A stretch of 64,000 nt of DNA. It comes from Streptomyces avicenniae (GTDB lineage: Bacteria; Actinomycetota; Actinomycetes; Streptomycetales; Streptomycetaceae). The first letter of the stretch is position 1; each line of letters begins with the position of its first letter. The stretch covers positions 62,001 to 126,000 of the forward strand of contig NZ_JOEK01000016.1 of the NCBI RefSeq assembly GCF_000719135.1, given 5' to 3'. The notes under the pieces are model-generated. The model was not told where the DNA came from. It saw nothing but the letters and a program-made list of their open reading frames with translations, and searched no databases. Both the position numbers and the translations under genes were made by a program. Shown here piece after piece: positions 53,428 through 61,098 of the stretch.

Positions 53428-54749
53428 CAGTCCAGCCCTCCCAGCGGCAACGTCGCCCGCAGGCCCGCCACCTGTTCCCTGTCCATCCGCACGAGCCCCA
53501 CGCGCGCACCACGTGCCGCCCGCGTCAACGCGCCCGCGGCCGAGCGCAGTTCGTCCTCCCCGCGCCCCGTCACCCGCACATGCCCGTCGAACGCGACCGC
53601 GCGCGGACCGCGCGCCCGCAGGGTCAGGCTGAACGTCGTGGCGAACGCGGGCACCGACGTCAGCAGCGCGACCAGGGCCGGGAGCGGCGCGCCCCCCGCC
53701 CCGAGCACCGGCCAGCGCGCCACACGGAACGTCGAGTGCCACCGGTCGTCGCACCGCCACACCCGCGTGCCCTCCGCCGTGCGGCGCGGACGCTCCCCGT
53801 CCCGCTGCCCGACGACCGTCGTCACCAGCGGATCGGAACTCGTGCACGCCGCCACCGCCGACAGCAGCTCGGCCTCCGACAGCACCGTCGCCGCGAACCC
53901 CGCCCCGGACAGCCGGCTCACCAACTGACCTGCCGCCCGCGCCAGACAGCGCTGCGCCCCCAGCAGCCCCCCACCCCGCTCCGCGACCGCCTCGGGGCAC
54001 AGCTCGGGATCGAGCCGCAGCGTCACCCAGGTCAGCCGCAGCGCCGGTGGGGTGCCCCCCGGCCCGTCCGTCTGCAACAGCGTGTAACTCGCCCTCGCCA
54101 CCGACACGTCGGGCAGCATCGGCGCCGGTGCGGGCTGCGTGTGCTGGACGCACTGCACCGACGCCAGGCGTATGCCGTCCGTGTCCAGCGCGTCGTGCAA
54201 CAGCGTCAGCGGCAACGGTCGCCCGTCCAGGCCCGGTTGCAGGGGCGTCAGCCCGGCCTCCACCCGCAGCGCGACCGTCAGGAAGCCGCCGTCCTCCGCC
54301 ATCCCCATCTCGTGCCGCTCGCGTCCGTCACGCCCGGAGCGCGCGGCGTACGTGTGACACCGCAGCCCGGGGCGGCACTCCGTGGCCAGCGACAGCAGCG
54401 GATCGGTCCCCACCGGCAACGGCTCCGCAGCCGCCCGCCTCCTGCGCCGCAGCGCGAGCACCGAGTGCAACCTGCCGGGCAGCGTCTCCCCCTGACGCCA
54501 CGCCAGCAACACCAGCACCAGCAGCGCGGCCGACGCCACCGTCAGGACGGCCAGCACGTACCGCAGCCACCCGTCGGCCGCCCACGCCCCCACCGCCAGC
54601 CCGCCCAGCGCCTGGAGGCACACCACGGGCCACAGCGCGAGCAGCCCGCCCGCCCCGGACACCGCCCGCGGCACCACCCCCTCCGGCGCGGCCGTCGCCC
54701 CTGCCGGGGCCCGTACGGCAGCCCCCGCCGATGTGGCCGATGCCATCAT
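53427..54749 (-). CDS. eccE: Type VII secretion membrane component EccE
   Basis: 440-residue protein with two hydrophobic segments near residues 28-75 (GLLALWPVVCLQALGGLAV, VLAVLTVASAALLVLVLLA) followed by a large soluble domain, the EccE layout. Core motifs include CRPGLRCHTYAARSG and VLRVDREQVAGL-like ends. EccE lies at the periphery of the EccBCDE complex. It is divergent from eccB across 95 bp. The two consecutive ATG codons at 54749 and 54746 leave the first residue open. Confidence 0.82.
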   Translation of the reverse strand: MMASATSAGAAVRAPAGATAAPEGVVPRAVSGAGGLLALWPVVCLQALGGLAVGAWAADGWLRYVLAVLTVASAALLVLVLLAWRQGETLPGRLHSVLALRRRRRAAAEPLPVGTDPLLSLATECRPGLRCHTYAARSGRDGRERHEMGMAEDGGFLTVALRVEAGLTPLQPGLDGRPLPLTLLHDALDTDGIRLASVQCVQHTQPAPAPMLPDVSVARASYTLLQTDGPGGTPPALRLTWVTLRLDPELCPEAVAERGGGLLGAQRCLARAAGQLVSRLSGAGFAATVLSEAELLSAVAACTSSDPLVTTVVGQRDGERPRRTAEGTRVWRCDDRWHSTFRVARWPVLGAGGAPLPALVALLTSVPAFATTFSLTLRARGPRAVAFDGHVRVTGRGEDELRSAAGALTRAARGARVGLVRMDREQVAGLRATLPLGGLD

Positions 54750-54766
54750 CCGCCCCCCTCCTCACC

Positions 54767-54794
54767 GTGACCGGATCGTCACCCGGCATAGTAG
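54767..54794. promoter_or_regulatory. Palindrome and -10 candidate between eccE and eccB
   Basis: gtgac-cggatc-gtcac (54767-54782) is a 5-6-5 inverted repeat, followed by TAGTAG at 54789-54794, a possible -10 for eccB. This is pattern-level evidence only. Confidence 0.35.
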
Positions 54795-54844
54795 AGCCAC
54801 GGTCCGACAGCCGGTTCACGGGCCGGGGGGAGGAACGCACCGTC

Positions 54845-56326
54845 ATGGCCTCACGCAAGGACGAACTCAACGCCTACACCTACGCGAAACGCCGCACCGT
54901 TGCGGCGTTCCTGCAACCGTCGTCCACCGGCAGCGAGGAAGGCGCGCCCCGCCCCCTCCGCGCCGTCGCACCCGGCGCCATCGTCGGGGCCCTGATCCTC
55001 ATCGGCTTCGGCGCCTGGGGCCTGTTCCGCCCCGCCGTCCCGGAAGGCTGGGACGAACCGGGCCGCCACGTCATCATCGGCAGCGACTCGACGACCCGTT
55101 ACCTCGTCCTGGAGACCGAAGGACACACCCAGCTCCACCCCGTCCTCAACCTCTCCTCCGCCCGCCTCCTCCTGCGGAGCCCCGACTCCCTGTCCATCGT
55201 CAACGTGGACGAGGCGCAGCTCGACAGCGGCGCCATACCCCGCGGGCCCACCGTCGGCATCCCCTACGCCCCCGACCGCCTGCCCGACGCGGGCGACGCC
55301 GCCGACGCCAAGCGCTGGGCCGTCTGCCAGCAGCCGGGCGGCGACGGCGGCGCCGTCCAGCAGGCCGTCTTCCTCCTCGCCGACCGCGACGCCGACCGCG
55401 TCGAGAACGACGACCGGCTCACCGGCGGCGAACTGCTCCACGTCCAGGGCCCGGACGGCGTCTCCTACGTCGTGGACGCCGGAGGGACCAGGTACCGCCT
55501 CGGCGACGAGGACACCGGCGACGAGGACCTGCGCCTGCTGCGCCGCCTCGTCACCTCGGGCACCGACCCGCAGCCCGTCACCGACGCCTGGCTGGCCACC
55601 CTCGCCGACGGCTCGCCCGTCGTCTTCCCCGACCTCGACGGCGTCGTCGGCGAGCAGGCGGGCATCCCCGGCCTCGACCCGGAGGCCGACCGCGTCGGCA
55701 TGGTCCTGACGGCCCTCACCGGCGCCGGGGACCAGCAGTACCTCGTCCTGCCGGGACGCGTCGTGCCGGTGTCCGACTTCACCGCCCGCCTGCTGACCAA
55801 CAGACCAGGCTCCGAGACCCTCGACATGGCGGGCGCCCCGCTCCCGGTCGGCGCCGAGGACATCGACCCCGCGCCGCCGGAGGACAGCATCGACAACGAC
55901 CGCACCTGGCCCGCCGCCGCCCCCGCCCAGGTCAACGACGACGCGCGCGACACCCTGTGCTCCGTCCTGCTGTCCGTGGACGCCGACGACGGCGCCACCG
56001 AGGTCGCCACCTGGGCCGGGGACGACTACCCGGCCACCATCGCCTCCGGCGCCGCGTCCGCGTACGTCACCCCGGGCTCCGGGCTGCTCTACCGGCAGGT
56101 CCAGGGCGAACAGGCCGAGTCGGGCGGCGTGTTCCTCGCCACCGACACCGGCCTGCGCTACGGCGTGCAGACGACACCCGGCGCCGAGGGCCAGGACCAC
56201 AACGCCCAGACGCTCCTCGGCTACGGCGACGTCACGCCCGTGCCCGTCCCTGCGGCCTGGTCCACGCTCCTGCCGACGGGCCCCCTCCTCGACTCCGACG
56301 CCGCCGCCCAGCCGCAGGGGTCATGA
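54845..56326 (+). CDS. eccB: Type VII secretion protein EccB
   Basis: 493-residue core component of the ESX membrane complex. A cytoplasmic N-terminus (MASRKDELNAYTYAKRR) is followed by one transmembrane helix at about 42-60 and a large periplasmic domain built of beta repeats (YLVLETEGHTQLHPVLNLSSA, YVVDAGGTRYRLGDED). The MASRKDEL-AYTYAKRR start is diagnostic. The ATG has gaggaacg upstream. Its stop overlaps the mycP start. Confidence 0.9.
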   Translation: MASRKDELNAYTYAKRRTVAAFLQPSSTGSEEGAPRPLRAVAPGAIVGALILIGFGAWGLFRPAVPEGWDEPGRHVIIGSDSTTRYLVLETEGHTQLHPVLNLSSARLLLRSPDSLSIVNVDEAQLDSGAIPRGPTVGIPYAPDRLPDAGDAADAKRWAVCQQPGGDGGAVQQAVFLLADRDADRVENDDRLTGGELLHVQGPDGVSYVVDAGGTRYRLGDEDTGDEDLRLLRRLVTSGTDPQPVTDAWLATLADGSPVVFPDLDGVVGEQAGIPGLDPEADRVGMVLTALTGAGDQQYLVLPGRVVPVSDFTARLLTNRPGSETLDMAGAPLPVGAEDIDPAPPEDSIDNDRTWPAAAPAQVNDDARDTLCSVLLSVDADDGATEVATWAGDDYPATIASGAASAYVTPGSGLLYRQVQGEQAESGGVFLATDTGLRYGVQTTPGAEGQDHNAQTLLGYGDVTPVPVPAAWSTLLPTGPLLDSDAAAQPQGS

Positions 56327-57525
56327 CCGTGGCCCACCGCATCCCTGGGCGCGCCGCCAGCGGCGCCACCGGCCTCGCGCTCCTGGCCGCCGCCTCCCTC
56401 ACCGCCGCGCCCCTCGCCCACGCGGACGGCGGACGCTGCACGTTCCCCGCCGAGCCGATCGCCGAACGCCCCTGGTCCCTCCAGCGCGTCCAGCTCGACC
56501 AGCTCTGGACCGTGACGCGCGGCGCCGGGATACGCGTCGCCGTCATCGACAGCGGCGTGGACACCGCCCATCCGCAGCTCACCGAGGCCGTCGCCGCCGA
56601 CTCAGGCGGTGACTTCCTCGACGACGCGTACGGGCCGACCGACGACCCGGCGGGCCACGGCACCAAGGTCGCCGGGATCATCGCCGCCCGCGCCGACCCC
56701 GGAACCACCGGATTCGTCGGCCTCGCCCCCGAGGCCACCGTCATCCCGATCCAGCAGAACGACGCCGAGGGCAACGGCGACGTCGCCGGACTCATCGACG
56801 CCATCGACCACGCCGTCTCCGAGGGCGCCCACGTCATCAACATCTCCCAGGACGTGGACGGCCCCCTCGAACCGGACCCCGACCTCGAACGCGCCGTGGA
56901 CGACGCCGTCGCGGCGGGCGCCGTCGTCATCGCCTCCGTCGGCAACAGCGGCACGGACGGCCGCGCACGCCGCACGTACCCGGCCGCCTACGACGGCGTC
57001 CTCGCCGTCGCCGCCTCCGACCGGAACAACGAGCGCGCCCCGTTCTCCCAGCCGGGCGACTTCGTCGGCATCGCCGCCCCGGGCGTGGACATGGTCTCCA
57101 CGGTCCCCGGCGGCGGCCAGTGCGTGGACAACGGCACCAGCTTCGCGGCCCCTTACGTCGCCGGGGTCGCCGCCCTCCTGCGCGCCGCCCACACCGACTG
57201 GACACCGCAGCAGGTCGTCAGCCACCTCCAGCAGACCGCGGAACGCGCCACCCCAGGCCCCGACGAGAACATCGGCTGGGGCGTCGTCGATCCCGTCCGC
57301 GCCCTCGCGCCGACCACCGCGACCCCGGCCCCCGAGCCCACCCCTGACACCGGCGGCCCGGCCGCGCCCGTCCCCGACGTGCCGCCGCTCGACCTGTCGG
57401 AGACGCACGCCGAACGTGTCGAACGCCGCGCCACCTACGCCGTCCTGGCCGCCGCCGCCCTCGCCGCCGCACTGGCCGGGGCCGCTCTCGTCCTGCGCGA
57501 CCGGCGCCGCCGCCGTCCCGTGTAA
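56323..57525 (+). CDS. mycP: Mycosin, type VII secretion-associated subtilase (first copy)
   Basis: 400-residue membrane-anchored serine protease of the ESX complex. There is a signal sequence to about residue 34, the catalytic triad Asp76 (VIDSGVD), His112 (GHGTKVAG) and Ser273 (NGTSFAAPYVAG), a Pro-rich linker at about 325-360, and a C-terminal transmembrane helix ending in Arg-rich residues. The ATG overlaps the eccB stop by four bases, matching the eccB-mycP coupling seen in other ESX loci. A second mycosin is 5 kb downstream. Confidence 0.88.
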   Translation: MTVAHRIPGRAASGATGLALLAAASLTAAPLAHADGGRCTFPAEPIAERPWSLQRVQLDQLWTVTRGAGIRVAVIDSGVDTAHPQLTEAVAADSGGDFLDDAYGPTDDPAGHGTKVAGIIAARADPGTTGFVGLAPEATVIPIQQNDAEGNGDVAGLIDAIDHAVSEGAHVINISQDVDGPLEPDPDLERAVDDAVAAGAVVIASVGNSGTDGRARRTYPAAYDGVLAVAASDRNNERAPFSQPGDFVGIAAPGVDMVSTVPGGGQCVDNGTSFAAPYVAGVAALLRAAHTDWTPQQVVSHLQQTAERATPGPDENIGWGVVDPVRALAPTTATPAPEPTPDTGGPAAPVPDVPPLDLSETHAERVERRATYAVLAAAALAAALAGAALVLRDRRRRRPV

Positions 57526-57566
57526 TTACGAGGAAGGCGCGGGCCCCGCCGTGCCAGGTTGGGCCC

Positions 57567-58265
57567 ATGACCTCATCCTGGACACCCGACGAACTCGACC
57601 ACGCCGGTCCTGAACACCTCGACCCCGAGTTCGTCGCGGGCTTCGACCGCAAACAGGGCTTCCCCGACCCCACTCCCGAGATCGACGCGCTCCGCGCCCA
57701 CGGCGTCGGCGAGGACGCCACCGTCGTGGATCTCGGCGCGGGCACCGGACGCTTCGCCCTCGCGGCGGCCGGAGTGTTCGCCCGGGTCGTCGCGGTGGAC
57801 GTCTCCGCGGCGATGATCCGCGCGATCGGCGAACGCGCCGCGGCCGAGGGCGTCACCGGCCTGGAGACCGTCCGCGGCGGCTTCCTCAGCTACGAGCACA
57901 CCGGTCCGCCCGCCGACGCCGTCCACTGCCGCCACGCGCTGCACCAGCTGCCCGACTTCTGGAAGACCCTCGCCCTGCGCAGGATCGCCGCCGTGCTGCG
58001 CCCCGGTGGTGTCCTGCGGCTGACCGACCTGATCTACGACTTCCAGCCCGACGAGGCGGAGGGGATCTTCGCCGCGTGGCTGGCCGGTGCGTCCACGGAC
58101 CCGGCGCGCGGCTACACTGCCGACGACTACGCGGAGCACATCCGCACCGAGCACAGCACCTACCGGTGGCTGCTGGAACCGATGCTGACCGCCTCGGGTT
58201 TCGAGATCGTGGAGACCACCTTCCGCGGACGCCTGTACGGCGCCTACACCTGCGTCAGGCGCTGA
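57567..58265 (+). CDS. Class I SAM-dependent methyltransferase
   Basis: 232-residue methyltransferase. The SAM motif reads VVDLGAGTGRFALAAAG and is followed by VVAVDVSAAMIRAIGE; the post-motif segment is LRRIAAVLRPGGVLRLTDLI. The substrate is unknown. It lies in the ESX locus 41 bp after mycP and in the same direction, but a direct role in secretion is not indicated. Confidence 0.8.
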   Translation: MTSSWTPDELDHAGPEHLDPEFVAGFDRKQGFPDPTPEIDALRAHGVGEDATVVDLGAGTGRFALAAAGVFARVVAVDVSAAMIRAIGERAAAEGVTGLETVRGGFLSYEHTGPPADAVHCRHALHQLPDFWKTLALRRIAAVLRPGGVLRLTDLIYDFQPDEAEGIFAAWLAGASTDPARGYTADDYAEHIRTEHSTYRWLLEPMLTASGFEIVETTFRGRLYGAYTCVRR

Positions 58266-58294
58266 GGCGCGGCGGCGGGGCGGCGGGGCGGTGG

Positions 58295-58558
58295 TCAGTC
58301 GATGTCGAACTCGCCGTCCCGCGCGCCCAGGACGAACGCCTCCCACTCGGCGGCGGTGAACCGCAGCACCGTGTCGGGGTCCTTCGAGTTGCGCATCCCG
58401 ACGCCGCCACCGGGCAGGTAGGCGATCTCCACCTTCTCGTCCTGCGGCCCGTCCGGCGCGCTGAGCCACTCGACCCCGGAGATGTCCAGGGAGTACAGCT
58501 CGTTCTTCTCCCGCTCCTTGCGGGCGGCGATCTCCTCGGGCGTCTCCGTCGTGGCCAT
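58295..58558 (-). CDS. DUF397 family protein
   Basis: 87-residue acidic protein with the DUF397 pattern (GVEWLSAPD, EIAYLPGGGVGMRNSKDP, VLRFTAAEWEAFVLGARDGEFD). In streptomycetes such proteins normally sit directly beside an XRE-type helix-turn-helix regulator gene, which is missing here. The N-terminal 25-residue Lys/Glu-rich extension is longer than in typical members. It is convergent with the methyltransferase gene. Confidence 0.8.
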   Translation of the reverse strand: MATTETPEEIAARKEREKNELYSLDISGVEWLSAPDGPQDEKVEIAYLPGGGVGMRNSKDPDTVLRFTAAEWEAFVLGARDGEFDID

Positions 58559-58646
58559 GCTGTGCGCTCCCTTGGACTCGGCTATCGGCTCGGGTCCGCA
58601 CGACGGCCGCGCGGCAGCCCGAAAGTGATCGTAACGCAGCGGACCG

Positions 58647-58922
58647 TCACCGGGTCGTGAGAAGCCAGTTGGCCGCGATCAGCACCACGAATCCGGCGAC
58701 CAGCACGGCCGTCCCGAGCCGCGTCCGCCCCCGTCGGCTCATCTCGATCACCGCTCCGCAGAGGATGAAGGCGGCACCGTACAGACCTATGGACTGCAGG
58801 GACGAGCCGTCTCCCAGCTGGTAGACGAGGACGACCGCCATGACGGCCATCGCCGCCCCCGCGATCCCCATCCGCAGCCGCCTGGCCTGGCGGGGAGTGA
58901 GCCCCTGATGTGTCGAAGTCAC
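58647..58922 (-). CDS. Small membrane protein of unknown function
   Basis: 91-residue protein from GTG at 58922 with three hydrophobic segments (GIAGAAMAVMAVVLVYQLG, SIGLYGAAFILCGAVI, LGTAVLVAGFVVLIAANWLL) separated by Arg-rich loops. There is no recognised family. No strong Shine-Dalgarno precedes either GTG; another in-frame GTG at 58976 would add 18 hydrophilic residues. It may belong to the ESX locus only by position. Confidence 0.6.
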   Translation of the reverse strand: MTSTHQGLTPRQARRLRMGIAGAAMAVMAVVLVYQLGDGSSLQSIGLYGAAFILCGAVIEMSRRGRTRLGTAVLVAGFVVLIAANWLLTTR

Positions 58923-59054
58923 GCCAGCAGCATAAGCGTTCGGTGTCCGGCGTGAGTGCGTAGTCGAACTCGTCACGTTGACGGATGTGACCGAACGGAT
59001 CGGTAACTAAACTGAGTTGTGGCCCTCGGGTTCGGTTCCGCGAGCGAATCCCGC

Positions 59055-59085
59055 TTGTGGCACCGGTGCCGGGCGGCATTAGTAT
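59055..59085 (+). promoter_or_regulatory. Candidate promoter containing a perfect 12-bp palindrome
   Basis: TTGTGG (59055) and TAGTAT (59080) are 19 bp apart, ahead of the gene at 59139. The first part of the spacer overlaps ggcaccggtgcc (59059-59070), a perfect palindrome, so repression by promoter occlusion is plausible. The ccggtgc half-site also appears in the inverted repeat at 22482-22513. Confidence 0.45.
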
Positions 59086-59138
59086 GAGTGGCCCACGGTG
59101 ACGGGAGGGGCACGAACCGTGGAGGAGGGGGAGAGGCA

Positions 59139-59570
59139 ATGACGTTCGACCCGCCGACGGCGAGCGCGCCGTCGCAGCACGATCTCGCGGTGGACACCGC
59201 GTCGCTCAACGGCTTCCACACCTGGATGTCCGACTCACTCGGCGGCATCCGGTCGGACGGCATCACTCCGGCGCTCGCCGATGAACTCGTCGCCATGCCG
59301 GAGCAGTTCGGCGCACCAGGGCTCGTGCCGACCGATTTCGCGACACGCTACGACGCGATGCGTACGCGCCTCGCCGACTTCATCCAGTTCCAGCAGGAGG
59401 CGGCCGAGGCGCTGGGGATCATCGCCCGCCTGTCCGGCCGCAACTTCGAGGCCCTGGAGGCGGACCACCTCGCCCGCCTGCGCGTGATCACGGACAGCTG
59501 GCATGAAAGGGCCCTGGTGCGGAATTCCGGTGGCGGTGGTGGTGGCGGCACCGGCGACATGATGCTGTAG
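59139..59570 (+). CDS. Putative ESX-associated protein
   Basis: 143-residue protein, largely helical, without signal peptide. The helical core (SLNGFHTWMSDSLGG, TRLADFIQFQQEAAEALG) and a central LEADHLARLRVITDSWHE give a helix-turn-helix hairpin like small ESX proteins, though the canonical WxG is not obvious. A C-terminal Gly run (about seven Gly) precedes GDMML. The ATG follows GGAGGGGG. It begins a short run of ESX genes with the PPE-like and mycosin genes. Confidence 0.6.
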   Translation: MTFDPPTASAPSQHDLAVDTASLNGFHTWMSDSLGGIRSDGITPALADELVAMPEQFGAPGLVPTDFATRYDAMRTRLADFIQFQQEAAEALGIIARLSGRNFEALEADHLARLRVITDSWHERALVRNSGGGGGGGTGDMML

Positions 59571-59598
59571 CGCCCGACAGCGGGAATGGGGGGAAGTC

Positions 59599-61098
59599 AT
59601 GCCTAATTTCGAGGACCATCCGCACAGCGAGTTGTACGCGGCCGTGGCGAACGCCGATCCGGACAGGCTGCGGTTCCTGGCCGACCAGCTCGCGCTACTG
59701 GGGCCCCGGCTGCTGGAGCTCGGGGAGACCACTGCCACCCAGATGAGCAATGTCGAGTGGCAGAGCAACACGGCGGACAGCTTCCGTGTCTGGGGGACGA
59801 GGTTCCGCAGCGAATCCGGCACGCTCAGCAAGTACGTGACGGCCATGAGCGAGTCCATGCGGAATGTGGAGCAGGCTCTCCGGGAGGCCAAGGCGACGAT
59901 GCCGGAACCCGCCCCCGTGGCGATGGTCGGCACCGACCTTCCCGAGGTGACCCGGCTGGAGGCGGTCGGGGTCATGGAGCGTCTCGCCTCCCATTACCAG
60001 GTGGCCGCGGAACATCTTCACAAGGTCTCCGAGCCGGAGTTCGAGGTGATGCAGGTCGATCTCGAAGGCGTGCAGAGCATCGAACCGGCACGGCCTGGAC
60101 CCATCCCCCCGTACGGTGCCTCCGGTGGCGGCACGGCGGGGTCAGGAACGGCGGTGCCGGGAACGGCGGGTGTCGGACCGGCCGGTGGCGACGGATTCGT
60201 CGGCGCCGCCTCCCGCCCCGGGCAGAGCCCCGCGCCGGACGGGTGGCCGCAGGAAGTCCGGCCCGCAGGACAGGTGCCGCCGACGACGGAGGGCTCGCAG
60301 GGGGCGTTCATCCCTCCCACGGGGGACGGCCGAACCGGCACCTCGCTGGACTCGCTCGGCGGCGATTCCGGTACCGGGCTGATACCGCCGTCGCCGTCCG
60401 CCGGTGACAGGGGGCCTCTGCCAGCCGGAGGCAGGAATCTCGTTCCTGGTGACCCGTATGTTCCCTTCGGTCCTCCGGGAGCGGGCGGAGTCCAGGTCCC
60501 GGGCGGACGATTCGGGCCCCAGACACCCGGCGGGCCGGTCGCCTTCCCGCCCCGCGACCACTCGACGGGTCAGGCTGCCAGGAACCCGCCACCCCCACGG
60601 ATGGCGGGCGACCCCGGCACCGGTTCCGGAGCACCCGTCGGACGTCCGATGGCCCCCGGCTACGGCTCCGGCGTGGGGAACGGGGGAGTGGGCGCAGGAC
60701 GCCCGGCCGTTCCTCCCGCCAGGAACGGGATAGTCGGGGGCATCCCCCGTCCGTCCGAGCGGCTGAGCAAAGGGCTCCCACGGGGCGGTGCGCTCACCAG
60801 CGGGACCGTGGCGGCGATGCGGGACCCGGGGAGTGGTGCCGTGCGGGGACCGGGGGGCGGACTTGTCGGACGGCCCCCGGTGGTCGGCACGTCGGGCGGC
60901 CGACGTGCCGAGGGCAACCGCGACTCTCGGGCGTCACGCCCGGTCGCCGGGGCGGAAACCGCTCCGGATCGTCAGGTCCCCCGTGACGGGGAACGTGCCG
61001 GAGGAGTCACCGGACGGCCGCGCCCGGCGAAGCGACGCCGCCGCCGCAAGCCGGGGCAGGGAGAGACAGGTCAGAGGGAAAGGGACAGCCCAGCGTGA
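59599..61098 (+). CDS. ESX-associated protein with WXG-like N-terminus and Pro/Gly-rich C-terminus
   Basis: 499-residue protein. Residues 1-160 are helical with a WXG100-like hairpin in which the turn reads W54-QSN (VEWQSNTADSF) rather than WxG. The rest (about 165-499) is low complexity, Pro/Gly/Arg-rich, ending in basic residues. The layout resembles PPE or EspB-like ESX substrates. Its stop overlaps the start of the second mycosin (GTGA), so translation is coupled to that protease, possibly the enzyme that processes it. The role is inferred from context. Confidence 0.62.
   Translation: MPNFEDHPHSELYAAVANADPDRLRFLADQLALLGPRLLELGETTATQMSNVEWQSNTADSFRVWGTRFRSESGTLSKYVTAMSESMRNVEQALREAKATMPEPAPVAMVGTDLPEVTRLEAVGVMERLASHYQVAAEHLHKVSEPEFEVMQVDLEGVQSIEPARPGPIPPYGASGGGTAGSGTAVPGTAGVGPAGGDGFVGAASRPGQSPAPDGWPQEVRPAGQVPPTTEGSQGAFIPPTGDGRTGTSLDSLGGDSGTGLIPPSPSAGDRGPLPAGGRNLVPGDPYVPFGPPGAGGVQVPGGRFGPQTPGGPVAFPPRDHSTGQAARNPPPPRMAGDPGTGSGAPVGRPMAPGYGSGVGNGGVGAGRPAVPPARNGIVGGIPRPSERLSKGLPRGGALTSGTVAAMRDPGSGAVRGPGGGLVGRPPVVGTSGGRRAEGNRDSRASRPVAGAETAPDRQVPRDGERAGGVTGRPRPAKRRRRRKPGQGETGQRERDSPA

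Noticed and set aside
58923..59138. Longer version of the small membrane protein or another short gene in the divergent gap
   Set aside because: The upstream GTG at 58976 has no Shine-Dalgarno and the region better fits promoters for both sides.
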